Of a stretch of DNA of 47,651 nucleotides, positions 8,041 through 17,200 are shown in pieces. Origin of the DNA: Holosporaceae bacterium (GTDB lineage Bacteria > Pseudomonadota > Alphaproteobacteria > UBA3830); assembly GCA_031274295.1 (NCBI GenBank), contig JAISQI010000071.1, forward strand, positions 1 through 47,651, in the 5' to 3' direction. A program made the position numbers and the translations under genes. The notes beneath the pieces were generated by a model that saw only the letters and a list, made by a program, of their open reading frames with translations, searched no databases and had not been told where the DNA came from. How positions within the stretch are numbered: position 1 is the first letter of the stretch; each line of letters opens with the position of its first letter.

Positions 8041-9663
8041 TTTTTAAAGTCCAGCGGTCTTGGATCATGGGCGAAAACGTTGTACATTTTTTTGTCAGCT
8101 TCATGATGAGCTTTGCTTTTTTTTCGCAAAATAGTAGCCTTTAGAAAAATAACCAATTCCGTAATTCTTGTCGATTTTGCGTTACTTCCCGCGATAAAAT
8201 CAGCCTCTTTAAATCCCGGCAATCCATCTCTGTCATTACTGGATGATTCCTGCATTAATCCGCCCATAACTACTATTTGTCCCGAATTAAGCTTCAATAC
8301 GGAATCCAACTCCCTTACGTCGACAATTGGAATTTCATGATATTGTACGTCTTTTTCAGCTGCGTTGCCCAACGCATTACTCACGGAAGACGTAGTGTGG
8401 TAAAAAAATGGCACCTTCTTATACTCTGCAATTCTGGAAATTGTAGGGCGCAGACTCAGCAGGATTGTATTATTCTTTTTATCAACGGACGGCAAAACAG
8501 ATATCATTAGCCCGACAGGAATCGTGCGAATCGTTGTAGAAAGAAAATCAGTGCTGCGATTATCCGATACTGTCGCATATTGTCTCTGCAACTCAGGAAT
8601 ATAAATTACTTCATTTTGAGCAACCTTTAGTATGGCCGGCTGATTATTCAAAACTGTAATTCTTGGGCTCGATAGAGTTTTAACCGCTCCAAACCTCTCG
8701 ATTAATCCCGCAACTATGCCCAAGCCAGCTCTATCTATACCAAAAGAAAGTAATCCATCCTTGTCGCCGGGAAAATACCTTTTCGAGTTTTACGCCTCTA
8801 CGAGGTAAAATGCTCCAGTTAATGCCGCTTTTATATTCGTCTTTCAAATTAACTTCCAGTATCTTGGCTTCGATTAAAACCTGAGATTCGGTAGTGTCCT
8901 TTAGCAATCGCAGATATTTCTGAACTTCGTTATGTTTGCTCTGGGTTGTGTAAACCGTTATTAACCCACCCTGTCTATGCAAAGAAAGGTATGATCCCTC
9001 ATTTTCTCCGATGATGATTTTCAGAGAGGCTTCGAGCTCCTGCCAAAAATCATTTTTTGTTACTCCAGCGATTAAGCTACTAGATCCATTATTGTTTGAC
9101 TGTCCAAGCGTCGACGTTTCCCCTTTGGTACCTACGGCCTGATTCATAAATATATCTGTCGAAACGGATACGGTACTTTGAGTATCCCGCTGAATATTCA
9201 AAAATTGTACATTGTATACCTTAAGTGTCGGCGTATCTATTTCAATTTTGACCGAGTTTCCGTCAATTGAATACTTAAGGTCTGCGCCGCTGCAGATGTC
9301 CTTCAGTATGTCGAGAAACGGGCGATTATTAGCCGAAAAAGAGATTTCTCCCTCAACATCGTGAACGATGAAAATGTTAATTCCAGCCAAATTGGCCATT
9401 TGCGTTAAAACTTCTCGCATTTTCATATTTTTTGTGACGGAGATCGAAATCGGTTTATAAAAATTTTCATTTATTATAGGTTCTCTGTCGATTTCATCTT
9501 CCAGGAATTCTTCCGTGTCCAAATCGGAAATGAAATCGTCCACCGGAGAAGATATCGTATTAAAAATTTTAGGATCTAAGTTCTTCTGCTGAGGAACTAT
9601 TGCATCATCAACTGAAACACAGCCTAGCAGGAGCAAAAACACTATCCATAAAAATCGATGCAC
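8037..9663 (-). pseudogene. Lipoprotein secretin (MshL/PilN/GspD type) with an apparent frameshift
   Basis: Two frames together make one secretin, the outer-membrane channel of type IV pilus/type II secretion machines. The 5' part (9663 to about 8731) has a GTG start, a lipoprotein signal with lipobox LLLGC (C15), an STN-like domain at about residues 70-150 and an SSLIAG loop followed by an N-domain. The 3' part (from about 8775 to 8037) has the secretin core with SSPRITVLNNQPAILKVA and VMGGLMQESSS. The frame changes at a TTTTCCC run (plus 8769-8775). Removing one T joins them smoothly as VFPGDKDGLLSFGIDRAGLG. It may be a real inactivating insertion, a programmed shift or a sequencing error. 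The neighbouring prepilins are intact and coupled to it. Confidence 0.85.
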
Positions 9664-9789
9664 CAGATTACCTGCAACAAAATATTAAAATTAGTTTAAA
9701 TTACTATAAAAAGAAGAATTAAAATTGTACAGAGAAATATTTTAGATCCTGTCTGATCCAAGCCGATACCGTTCTGTCGTACAAATTAT

Positions 9790-10242
9790 TTATTTTTTAC
9801 GAAAGCTATCAAAGCTTATTATCTTTCCATCCGATTCATTTGTATCTTTGTCGGACTTTTTTTCGGATCCTTCGGGAGACGGATTGCTGCCAAAAGACGG
9901 CGTAAATTGCAGCGCAAATTTTACAGAAGGATCAACAAAAGCAGTCAAGGCTGAAAATGGTACAACAATAGTTTCTTGAATCCCATTGAAACTCAAACTT
10001 ACGGAAAATTTGTCATCGGAAACTTTTAAATCCCAAAACTGATATTGAATTACTATCATGACCTCTTCCGGATGTCTTTCCTTCAAAAAAGTAGGAATTT
10101 TAACCCTCGGATGATCAGTGCGAAATCTAATGTAGAAATGATGATTTCCCGGCAATCCATGTAAAGAGACATTTTCCAAAACTTCTTTAACCACGGCGAT
10201 AAGAGCTTTCTGCACTAATTCATCGTATCTAAAGTTATTCAT
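9790..10242 (-). CDS. sspB: SspB family ClpXP adaptor (alphaproteobacterial type)
   Basis: A 150-residue protein of the SspB family, which delivers ssrA-tagged proteins to ClpXP. The conserved core is seen as [15 protein letters not shown], then [22 protein letters not shown] and [18 protein letters not shown], followed by an acidic/basic disordered tail that in SspB docks to ClpX. The start is the ATG at 10242, with GGAG just upstream. The longer open frame runs back through the tRNA-His gene and is an artefact. Only 25 bases separate it from the tRNA-His CCA end, so it is probably transcribed with that tRNA. Confidence 0.9.
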   Translation of the reverse strand: MNNFRYDELVQKALIAVVKEVLENVSLHGLPGNHHFYIRFRTDHPRVKIPTFLKERHPEEVMIVIQYQFWDLKVSDDKFSVSLSFNGIQETIVVPFSALTAFVDPSVKFALQFTPSFGSNPSPEGSEKKSDKDTNESDGKIISFDSFRKK

Positions 10243-10267
10243 TTCTATCTCCAGAACATCAATATCA

Positions 10268-10345
10268 TGGGGCGAGTGATCGGAATCGAACCGACGACCT
10301 CCAGAGCCACAACCTGGCGCTCTAGCCGATTGAGCTACACTCGCC
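10268..10345 (-). tRNA. tRNA-His(GTG)
   Basis: A cloverleaf on the minus strand. Acceptor GCGAGTG pairs with CACTCGC, with an extra encoded G at -1 facing C73. The anticodon stem CCAGG/TCTGG has loop TTGTGGC and anticodon GTG, the T arm is GTCGG/CCGAT, and CCA is encoded. The encoded G-1:C73 is the ancestral bacterial state. One large alphaproteobacterial clade is reported to have lost it, so this points away from that clade. Confidence 0.96.
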
Positions 10346-10356
10346 ATAACATCATT

Positions 10357-10385
10357 TTTGTACAGTCTAACAAACGAAAGGTCAA
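10357..10385 (-). promoter_or_regulatory. Putative sigma-70 promoter of tRNA-His and sspB
   Basis: On the minus strand, TTGACC (plus 10380-10385) and TACAAA (plus 10357-10362) are separated by 17 bases. Transcription would begin a few bases before the tRNA. No separate promoter is evident in the 25-base gap before sspB. Confidence 0.6.
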
Positions 10386-10471
10386 TAGTAAAAAGCCTAA
10401 CTAACAGATTCCCTGTGAACTATTGGAAGAATCTTACGGAATTTTTCTCGAATTAAAATCCTGTCTTTATA

Positions 10472-11368
10472 TTAAAAGATCGCGATCGTAAATTTTTGAT
10501 AATTTTTGCTGGTCGCGGCTTTCCATTCGATTGATCTGACATATTTTTGTATTTTCAGAAAGGCGTTTTTTTCGATCTGACGCACTCGTTCTGCTGATAT
10601 GTTCATTTTCTCTCCAATTTCTCGTAAAGTCTTCGTTGGAGAATGCAACCTGTATGAGCACACGATATCGTATTCCTTTTTAGAAAGTGTATTTAGAGCA
10701 TTGTGTAAAACTTTTCTTCTGTATTCGAATTCTTGCTTTTCCAATATACTAGACTCTTGAGAATCGTTCGTTTCCGCGAGAAAATCCTGCCAACTGGATT
10801 TTTCATCGTTCCCCAAGGTTGTATTGGTCGAAAAATCCTTATGGGTAAAACGAGTTTCCAGAGTGAGAACGTCTTTAGCACTGACATTCATTTTATTGGC
10901 TACGATGTCTGCATTTTCCTCTGATATGAGATCTAATCCCAGCATATTTTTAACCTTTTTCAATCCGAAAAACAGTTTTCTATGACTCTTGCTTGGGCTA
11001 AGTTTTACAATGGACCAATGACCGTATATAAAATCGAGAATTTTCGACTTAACCCACCAAATTGCATAGGTGGAGAACCTATATCCCATATTTGGATCGA
11101 AATGTTGAATGGCATGCATTACGCCCAAATTTCCTTCGGCTATAAGGTCGGCTTTGGACATTCCATAGCCAGAATAGCCGTTGGCTACTTTTACCACCAA
11201 CCTAAGATGACTGGCAATAAGCTTTTCCATAGCTCTTTTATCGCCTTTTTCTTTCCATTTGGTGGCTAATTCAAATTCCTCATCCTTACCCAGCATAGGG
11301 AATTTCTTGATCCCGGATACGTATGTTGTTAGAGACTCCTCATCCAAAAAACCACGTAACGAAACCAT
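10472..11368 (-). CDS. rpoH: RNA polymerase sigma-32 factor (heat shock)
   Basis: A 298-residue sigma-70-family factor that directs transcription of heat-shock genes. Region 2 contains LVVKVANGYSGYGMSKADLIAEGNLGVMHAI and the RFSTYAIWWVKSKI promoter-melting segment. The RpoH-specific box appears as HRKLFFGLKK at about residues 129-138. Region 4 ends with LREIGEKMNISAERVRQIE. The ATG at 11368 is chosen over upstream TTG/GTG codons; GAGAG lies about ten bases before it. It stands alone with its own promoter. In alphaproteobacteria rpoH is usually controlled by mRNA structure and DnaK, which cannot be judged here. Confidence 0.95.
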   Translation of the reverse strand: MVSLRGFLDEESLTTYVSGIKKFPMLGKDEEFELATKWKEKGDKRAMEKLIASHLRLVVKVANGYSGYGMSKADLIAEGNLGVMHAIQHFDPNMGYRFSTYAIWWVKSKILDFIYGHWSIVKLSPSKSHRKLFFGLKKVKNMLGLDLISEENADIVANKMNVSAKDVLTLETRFTHKDFSTNTTLGNDEKSSWQDFLAETNDSQESSILEKQEFEYRRKVLHNALNTLSKKEYDIVCSYRLHSPTKTLREIGEKMNISAERVRQIEKNAFLKIQKYVRSIEWKAATSKNYQKFTIAIF

Positions 11369-11401
11369 CTGCACTGCTCTCAATATCTGTGAATCTGGCG
11401 G

Positions 11402-11430
11402 AGTGTAGCATGCCTCCGGGCAAATGGAAA
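11402..11430 (-). promoter_or_regulatory. Putative extended -10 promoter of rpoH
   Basis: On the minus strand, TTTCCA (plus 11425-11430) and TACACT (plus 11402-11407) are 17 bases apart, with TGC directly before the -10 (an extended -10). It would start transcription about 25 bases before the rpoH ATG. Confidence 0.45.
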
Positions 11431-11467
11431 GTTCAACTTTTTAATTAAAAGCTCAGAATTATTAAAA

Positions 11468-13105
11468 TCACAAAAAATCTTTTAGATAACTATCGGACAG
11501 CCAATTCAGAACGCTGGCTTGTAATTTTAAAGTGGAGATTATACTTCGGTTATATCTTTGTAGCCAATACATGTCTTCTTCCGTCAATAGATTTTTATCA
11601 ATGAACTTACTATCAAATGGTATAAGGGATATGACTTCGAAAAACATGGAACCACTCTTTTCCGCTACCAACATCATGTTTTCCAAACGAATTCCAAAGC
11701 TGTTTTCCTGATAATATCCCGGTTCATTGGATAAAATCATGCCCGACTGCAGCGGAACATTGTTGCTTTTAGATATAGCAATTGGCCCTTCGTGGACATG
11801 CGACATGTAGCCGATACCGTGTCCCGTCGAATGGCTGTAGTCTTTCGAATGTTGCCACAAAAACCGTCGCGCCAGCGAATCAAGCTGGGCTCCTTTTGTT
11901 CCCGATGGAAATTTGGCTGTTGCCAAAGCAATATGCCCCTTTAACACCAGAGTATAGAAAAATTTTTGCTCTTCCGTAGGATCAAATCTGGATAATGTGC
12001 GAGTAATATCAGTAGTTCCGTGCTTGTATTGTCCTCCGGAATCAATAAGTAGAATATTATCAATTGTTTTATTGGAATTTACGTTAGGATAATAGTGAAC
12101 CATTGCGGAATGCTCGTCGGCGGCAGCAATTGTTTTAAAGCTTTCCCCCACAAATCCTTCCCGTTGTTTTCTGAAATATAATATTTTTTCCACAACCGTT
12201 AATTCTGTGATTTTTTCCGTGTTATTATGAAACCAATACAAAAAATTAATTATTGCCACGGAATCTTCAATGCAGGCAAGCTTCATGTGATCGATTTCTA
12301 CCTTGCTTTTCAGCGATTTAGGAAGTATGCACGGGTTTTTTAGGTCAACAAAATTACGGTGTTTAATATGATATGAAGTTTGCGATCTATCAATTCCAAT
12401 CCGAGAATACTTCAACAAATCTTTTTTAAGATCATTTTCAAATTTAAATTGATTGCAAAAACGATATCGGTTATCCAGGTATAAAAATTTTCGAGAATCT
12501 TTGGTAACCAATAAATTGCACGCCACAACGGGAGTGTATTTTCGATTTAGGTCGCGAATATCTAATAGCCAGGCAATACTGCATGGATCACACAATAGAT
12601 ATGCGTTCAGGTTATTTTTTTCTATTACTTCCATCACCCATAGTAATTTGCCGCCACTGTTATTTAGGCGATAAATTTCAAAATCAAACTGTTGGGGTGG
12701 TATTTTTAATGTCCTTTCCAAATCTATGTTGACGAACTTGAAGTTCTTCCAGTTGTTAGTAAAAATGGCTATTTCATCATGGGTATAATATCTGTAATCG
12801 AGGGCTATTTGACTGTTTCGGGGTAGATTTTCTTTTGCCCATTTTATAATTTCGTCGTTTCTTAAATTTAGAATTTCAAATTTATCGAGATTGGCCTGCT
12901 GTTTTGCCGCAAGAGTATAACGCCCATCGACGAATATAGCCGATTTTTTACGCGAAATAATAACGGCTCCGTCGGAAGATTCTATTCCCGCCATCAATTG
13001 AAATATATCTTGGGATTCATCCGACAAACCGGGACGTTCGCTATTTTTTTTATAGAGGATGGCGTCTACATTTTTGGGTAAAAATCTAGAATCCATGTCA
13101 TTCAT
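11468..13105 (-). CDS. pepP: Xaa-Pro aminopeptidase (M24B family)
   Basis: A 545-residue aminopeptidase P that removes N-terminal residues preceding proline. The C-terminal creatinase/pita-bread fold retains its metal ligands: LLIDSGGQY and TTDITRTL (two Asp), HSTGHGIGYMSHVHEGP (His), and SNEPGYY plus IRLENM (two Glu). The N-terminal creatinase domains occupy roughly residues 10-280. It is last in the proS-lolC-lolD-dnaE-yqaA-dsbB-pepP run and overlaps the dsbB-like gene by eight bases. The ATG start yields a normal family N-terminus. Confidence 0.93.
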   Translation of the reverse strand: MNDMDSRFLPKNVDAILYKKNSERPGLSDESQDIFQLMAGIESSDGAVIISRKKSAIFVDGRYTLAAKQQANLDKFEILNLRNDEIIKWAKENLPRNSQIALDYRYYTHDEIAIFTNNWKNFKFVNIDLERTLKIPPQQFDFEIYRLNNSGGKLLWVMEVIEKNNLNAYLLCDPCSIAWLLDIRDLNRKYTPVVACNLLVTKDSRKFLYLDNRYRFCNQFKFENDLKKDLLKYSRIGIDRSQTSYHIKHRNFVDLKNPCILPKSLKSKVEIDHMKLACIEDSVAIINFLYWFHNNTEKITELTVVEKILYFRKQREGFVGESFKTIAAADEHSAMVHYYPNVNSNKTIDNILLIDSGGQYKHGTTDITRTLSRFDPTEEQKFFYTLVLKGHIALATAKFPSGTKGAQLDSLARRFLWQHSKDYSHSTGHGIGYMSHVHEGPIAISKSNNVPLQSGMILSNEPGYYQENSFGIRLENMMLVAEKSGSMFFEVISLIPFDSKFIDKNLLTEEDMYWLQRYNRSIISTLKLQASVLNWLSDSYLKDFL

Positions 13106-13613
13106 TGCTATTCTGATCAGAGATTCTAAAGCAACAAAATAAATATACCCCTAAAAAAACAAATATTAATAAAATATATGCAGTGTCCGGTAGGCCAAAT
13201 ATCGTAAAATTGATATTCGCACAGGATTCCATCTGACTTTTTTGAAAAATGGATTCGAGTTTTTCTATCGCAATATTTTGCGGTATATCTATCTGAAAAA
13301 ACTCCGCTTCGGATACAATTTTATATTGGAACATCAGCTTACATAGAGTCACCGCGCCACCAATAAAAATCCCCGCACATGAAAAATTTACTAGCTTTTT
13401 GTAAACGGATGGACGATCTCTAAGCAAAAGTGCCATAGTAATAAGTATTATGCAGGCTATTACGCTATATCTTTGCGCCAATTGTAGTTTGCACAAAGCG
13501 TAATCTGAAAAGTACTCCAATAAAAATGAATAAGAAAAAACAGCATATAAAATAAAAAGACTAATGGGGAGACCAAATTGCGGTCTGGACATTTTTTCGA
13601 AAAGTTCTTTCAT
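13098..13613 (-). CDS. DsbB-like disulfide bond formation protein, two redox cysteines missing
   Basis: A 171-residue inner-membrane protein with four predicted membrane helices (about 16-33, 46-64, 76-95 and 144-162). The segment YALCKLQLAQRY at residues 38-49 matches the DsbB quinone-linked motif CxxCxxxxQR, but the first Cys is replaced by Y38, leaving only C41. The second periplasmic loop has only C131 before NINFTIFGL, with no partner Cys in residues 92-130. DsbB normally uses both pairs to reoxidise DsbA, so this copy may be inactive, repurposed or use an unusual mechanism. The ATG at 13613 has GAGGGA just before it. The family call is by motif and topology and is fairly but not fully secure. 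Confidence 0.65.
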   Translation of the reverse strand: MKELFEKMSRPQFGLPISLFILYAVFSYSFLLEYFSDYALCKLQLAQRYSVIACIILITMALLLRDRPSVYKKLVNFSCAGIFIGGAVTLCKLMFQYKIVSEAEFFQIDIPQNIAIEKLESIFQKSQMESCANINFTIFGLPDTAYILLIFVFLGVYLFCCFRISDQNSNE

Positions 13614-13620
13614 ATTTCCC

Positions 13621-14202
13621 TCACACAAACAACTTTACCAATAAGAATCCTACAATAACGCTAATAATTACCAAAAGTAACGTAATTTTTTTATATTTTT
13701 CTATAAAAGCTAACACTTTTTCTCCGAATGTTTTGCAGATAAAAGACAATAGAAAAAATCTCATACTTCTCGTAAGTAACGATGCAATTGCAAATGTGCA
13801 TAAATCGATTTTCGCTAATCCGCTGGCAATGGTAACTACTTTATAGGGAATAGGGGTTAAACCCTTGGCGCATATAATCCAAAATGCCCATTTATTTAAT
13901 TCGGTGGCGAATTTTTCAAAATTTTCCAATTGCCCGTAGTAGCTAATTATCGACGATCCTATCGTCTCAAAAAAAGCATATCCTATGTAATACCCTAGAA
14001 ACCCTCCCAGCACCGAAGCTATGCTGCACACCAGCGCGTAATATATCGCTCTGTCCTTATTTTTAGCCACCACAATGGCAAGAACCGGATCCGGAGGAAG
14101 AGGAAAAAATGAGCTTTCCACAAAAGATATGAGAGCCAACACCCAAACGGAGTTTTTGCTTTCAGCTTGTTTTATCATCCAATTGTAAAGTTTTTCTATC
14201 AT
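13621..14202 (-). CDS. YqaA/DedA-like VTT-domain inner membrane protein
   Basis: A 193-residue polytopic membrane protein of the YqaA branch of the SNARE-associated/VTT superfamily. Typical features are SFVESSFFPLPPDPVLAIVVAK near residue 27, GGFLGYYIGYAFFE near 66, and the conserved AKGLTPIPYKVVTIASGLAKI near 112, followed by two more helices. Family members are linked to lipid scrambling and membrane homeostasis; the exact substrate here is unknown. Its start lies 41 bases inside the 3' end of dnaE and it almost abuts the dsbB-like gene, so it is part of the same operon. Confidence 0.85.
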   Translation of the reverse strand: MIEKLYNWMIKQAESKNSVWVLALISFVESSFFPLPPDPVLAIVVAKNKDRAIYYALVCSIASVLGGFLGYYIGYAFFETIGSSIISYYGQLENFEKFATELNKWAFWIICAKGLTPIPYKVVTIASGLAKIDLCTFAIASLLTRSMRFFLLSFICKTFGEKVLAFIEKYKKITLLLVIISVIVGFLLVKLFV

Positions 14203-17200
14203 CGTAATTCTTTATTATTTCAATCACATTATTAATGCCGATGGCGTTTCGGAGGCCGAGTATATCATAGGAAGTAAGGAAGTATTTATCCGGCAGCAAA
14301 ATTTTTTTATTTTCTGGTAATATTAATTCAATGGAATGGCTTCCATTTTTCCTAAAATTATCGATTAGGCTTTTAATTGCCGTTAATTCTTTTTTACCGT
14401 CGATTTTTATTTGGAAAATCTTTGAAACTGAAGGCGCGCTCAGAGCGCCAGATGGCGTTTTGGGGAGAATTGGTTTCATAGAAATTTTAACCGCTTTACT
14501 CGCATCAAATTTTTGTACTTTATCTATTACTATTCGCACTCGCTCTTCATTTTTTTGACAGACGACGTCCAGTATAACTATATTTCCAACTTCGATTAGA
14601 TCGCGATATGCTGTAAATGTTTCGGAAAACATTGTTGCTTCAGAAATCATTGAAGTGTCCGAAATTTGCAGTATGCAAAACTTATTTTGCGTTTTGGTGG
14701 TTTTGAACGAAAAATCGTTAATAATTACTACAATTCTTGATTTAAAAAGTTCCTTCGCCTCCGCCAAGGGAGTAAAACTACTTTGTTTTAGCACATTTTC
14801 ATACTGTTGTATCGGGTGTGATGATATATAAAACCCTATTGCAGAAAATTCATTCTGTAATTTTTCCGTCTGACCCCATTCTTCGGCTTCGACAAGTTTC
14901 GGATAATATTTCTCAAATAAAACCTCCTGTTCCGATGATAGTTTGACGGACAAAATTATATCGAGCGATTCCAATAATTGCTTTCTGTTCTGGTGTAATT
15001 TATCAAATACGCCCGATTTTATGAAATTTTCTATAAACCTTCTATTTAGGATTTTCCGAGGCTCCAGACGCTCTATAAAATCAAAAATTGATTGGTAGGG
15101 ACCATTGGTTTCGCGTTCCTTTACTATCTCTTGCACCACATGATCTCCGCTTCCCTTGATGGCCGCAAGACTGTATATGATCGCATTGTTAGAATAGTCT
15201 ATAATAAACTCGCTTTTCGACACATTGATATCAGGAGGAATAATCTTTATTTTATTTTTTTGAGCATCCTGACAGCTGGCGCATAACTTGTCAGTATTAT
15301 TCATATCGAGCGTCATAATCGCCGCAAAAAATTCTTTTGTATAGTTCGCTTTTAAAAAAGCAGTTTGGTAAGTGAGCAATCCATAGGGAGTAGAGTGTGA
15401 TTTGTTAAAACCGTACCCGGCAAATTTATTCATCTGCTCAAATAGACGCTTTGCTATGTTAAGCGCAATACCTCGTTCCACAGCTCCGTCGACAAAACGT
15501 TTTTTTTGCGAGAGCATTTCGTCTTTATTTTTCTTTCCCATCGCTCGTCTTAGGATATCCGCCTGCCCCAGAGTATACCCGCCTATAGACTGCGCAATCT
15601 GCATAACCTGCTCCTGATAAACCATAACTCCGTAAGTTTCTTCAAGAATTGGCTTTAATTTTTCATGCAAATAGGTAATGGGTTCCATTCCATGCTTACA
15701 TGCTATGTATTTCGGAATGTCATCCATAGGTCCCGGACGATAAAGAGCCACCAAAGCGATGAGATCCTCCACTCTGTCCGGCTGCATTTTTTTTAGAACA
15801 TCCCGCATGCCTCCGCTTTCTATCTGAAACACGCCCACACAATTTACTTTTTTTAGGAGTTCAAACGTTTTTTTATCGTCCAGCGGAATTTCCTGCGTTG
15901 TCAAGTTGATGCCGACTTTCTTTAGGAGATCAAGAACTTTCTGAATAACGGTGAGCGTCTTCAATCCAAGAAAATCAAATTTTATAAGGCCGGCGCTCTC
16001 GATGTACTTCATCGAGAATTGCGTTATGGGCATGGTTGACTTTGAGTCTTTATAGAGAGGAATCATCTCCTGCAAATTTCTGTCTGAAATGACAACGCCA
16101 GCCGCATGAACGCTGGGATGACGATACAATCCTTCGAGTTTTAATGCGATTTCCATTAAATTTTTCACTTGGGGATCCGAATCCATCAAATCTCGTAACA
16201 ACTGTTCTGAATCTATTGCTTCCCGCAGCGTAAGTGGACTTGCCGGATTAAACGGTATCATCTTGGAAATTTTATCGATAAAACCATACGCCATCGCCAG
16301 CACTCGTCCGACATCCCTCACCACGGCTTTCGCCTGTAATTTCCCAAATGTTATAATTTGCGCGACGGATTGGTATCCGTATTTTTTTTGGACGTAGTCG
16401 ATAACCTCGTCTCTTCTTTCCTGACAGAAATCTATATCAAAATCCGGCATAGAAAGACGATCTGGATTCAGGAATCTTTCAAAAAATAATTTGAATCTTA
16501 TGGGATCAATGTCCGTAATTTCGACCGACCAAGCTACAATTGAACCGGCTCCCGAACCTCTTCCCGGTCCAACGGGAATATTCTGTAACTTGGCCCATCC
16601 AACATAATCTGCAACTATCAAGAAATATCCGCTAAATCCCATTTTTTGGATCATACTTAATTCGTACTCTAGTCTCTTAAAGTACTCCGTTCGAATTTCA
16701 CTGTAATTTTCTTGATCTTTGAACTTTTTCAGCCTTGCTTCTAATCCCTTAACGGCTATGTCTCGCAATTCCTCGTCCTGATTTTTTTCGCTCTTCGGCT
16801 TGAATACGGGCAGCATCGGCTTTCGTTTTTCCAGCATAAAATGGCAGCGCCGAGCGATATTTACGGTATTTTCGATTGCCTCCGGAAGATCAGCAAACAG
16901 CGTCGTCATTTCTTCCGGGGTTTTAAAGTAAAACTCCGGAGAAGAAGTTTCCCTTTCAGAATCATATATGGTGCGCCCCTGGGCTATGCATATTAAAACG
17001 TCGTGCGGATTAAAATCCTGCTGCTGTGGATAGCAAACATTGTTAGTTGCTAGAATTGGTAAATTAAGACCGTAGGCTAGAGAAATGGCTCTCTCTTCTA
17101 TTTTGTTTTCCCGCTCATTTCCGTGACGGGATAATTCCACGTACAGCCTATTGTTAAAATAACCACCTAGAAAATTCAGATATTCCTTAGCGCCCGCCAC

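Noticed and set aside
8037-8723. Second half of the secretin as an independent 228-residue protein
   Set aside because: Conserved secretin sequence continues upstream of its TTG in the same frame and joins the first half after a one-base shift, so it is not a separate gene.
10243-10347. N-terminal extension of the sspB frame
   Set aside because: The extra 35 codons are translated tRNA-His sequence read through the gene. A proper ribosome binding site and ATG exist at 10242.
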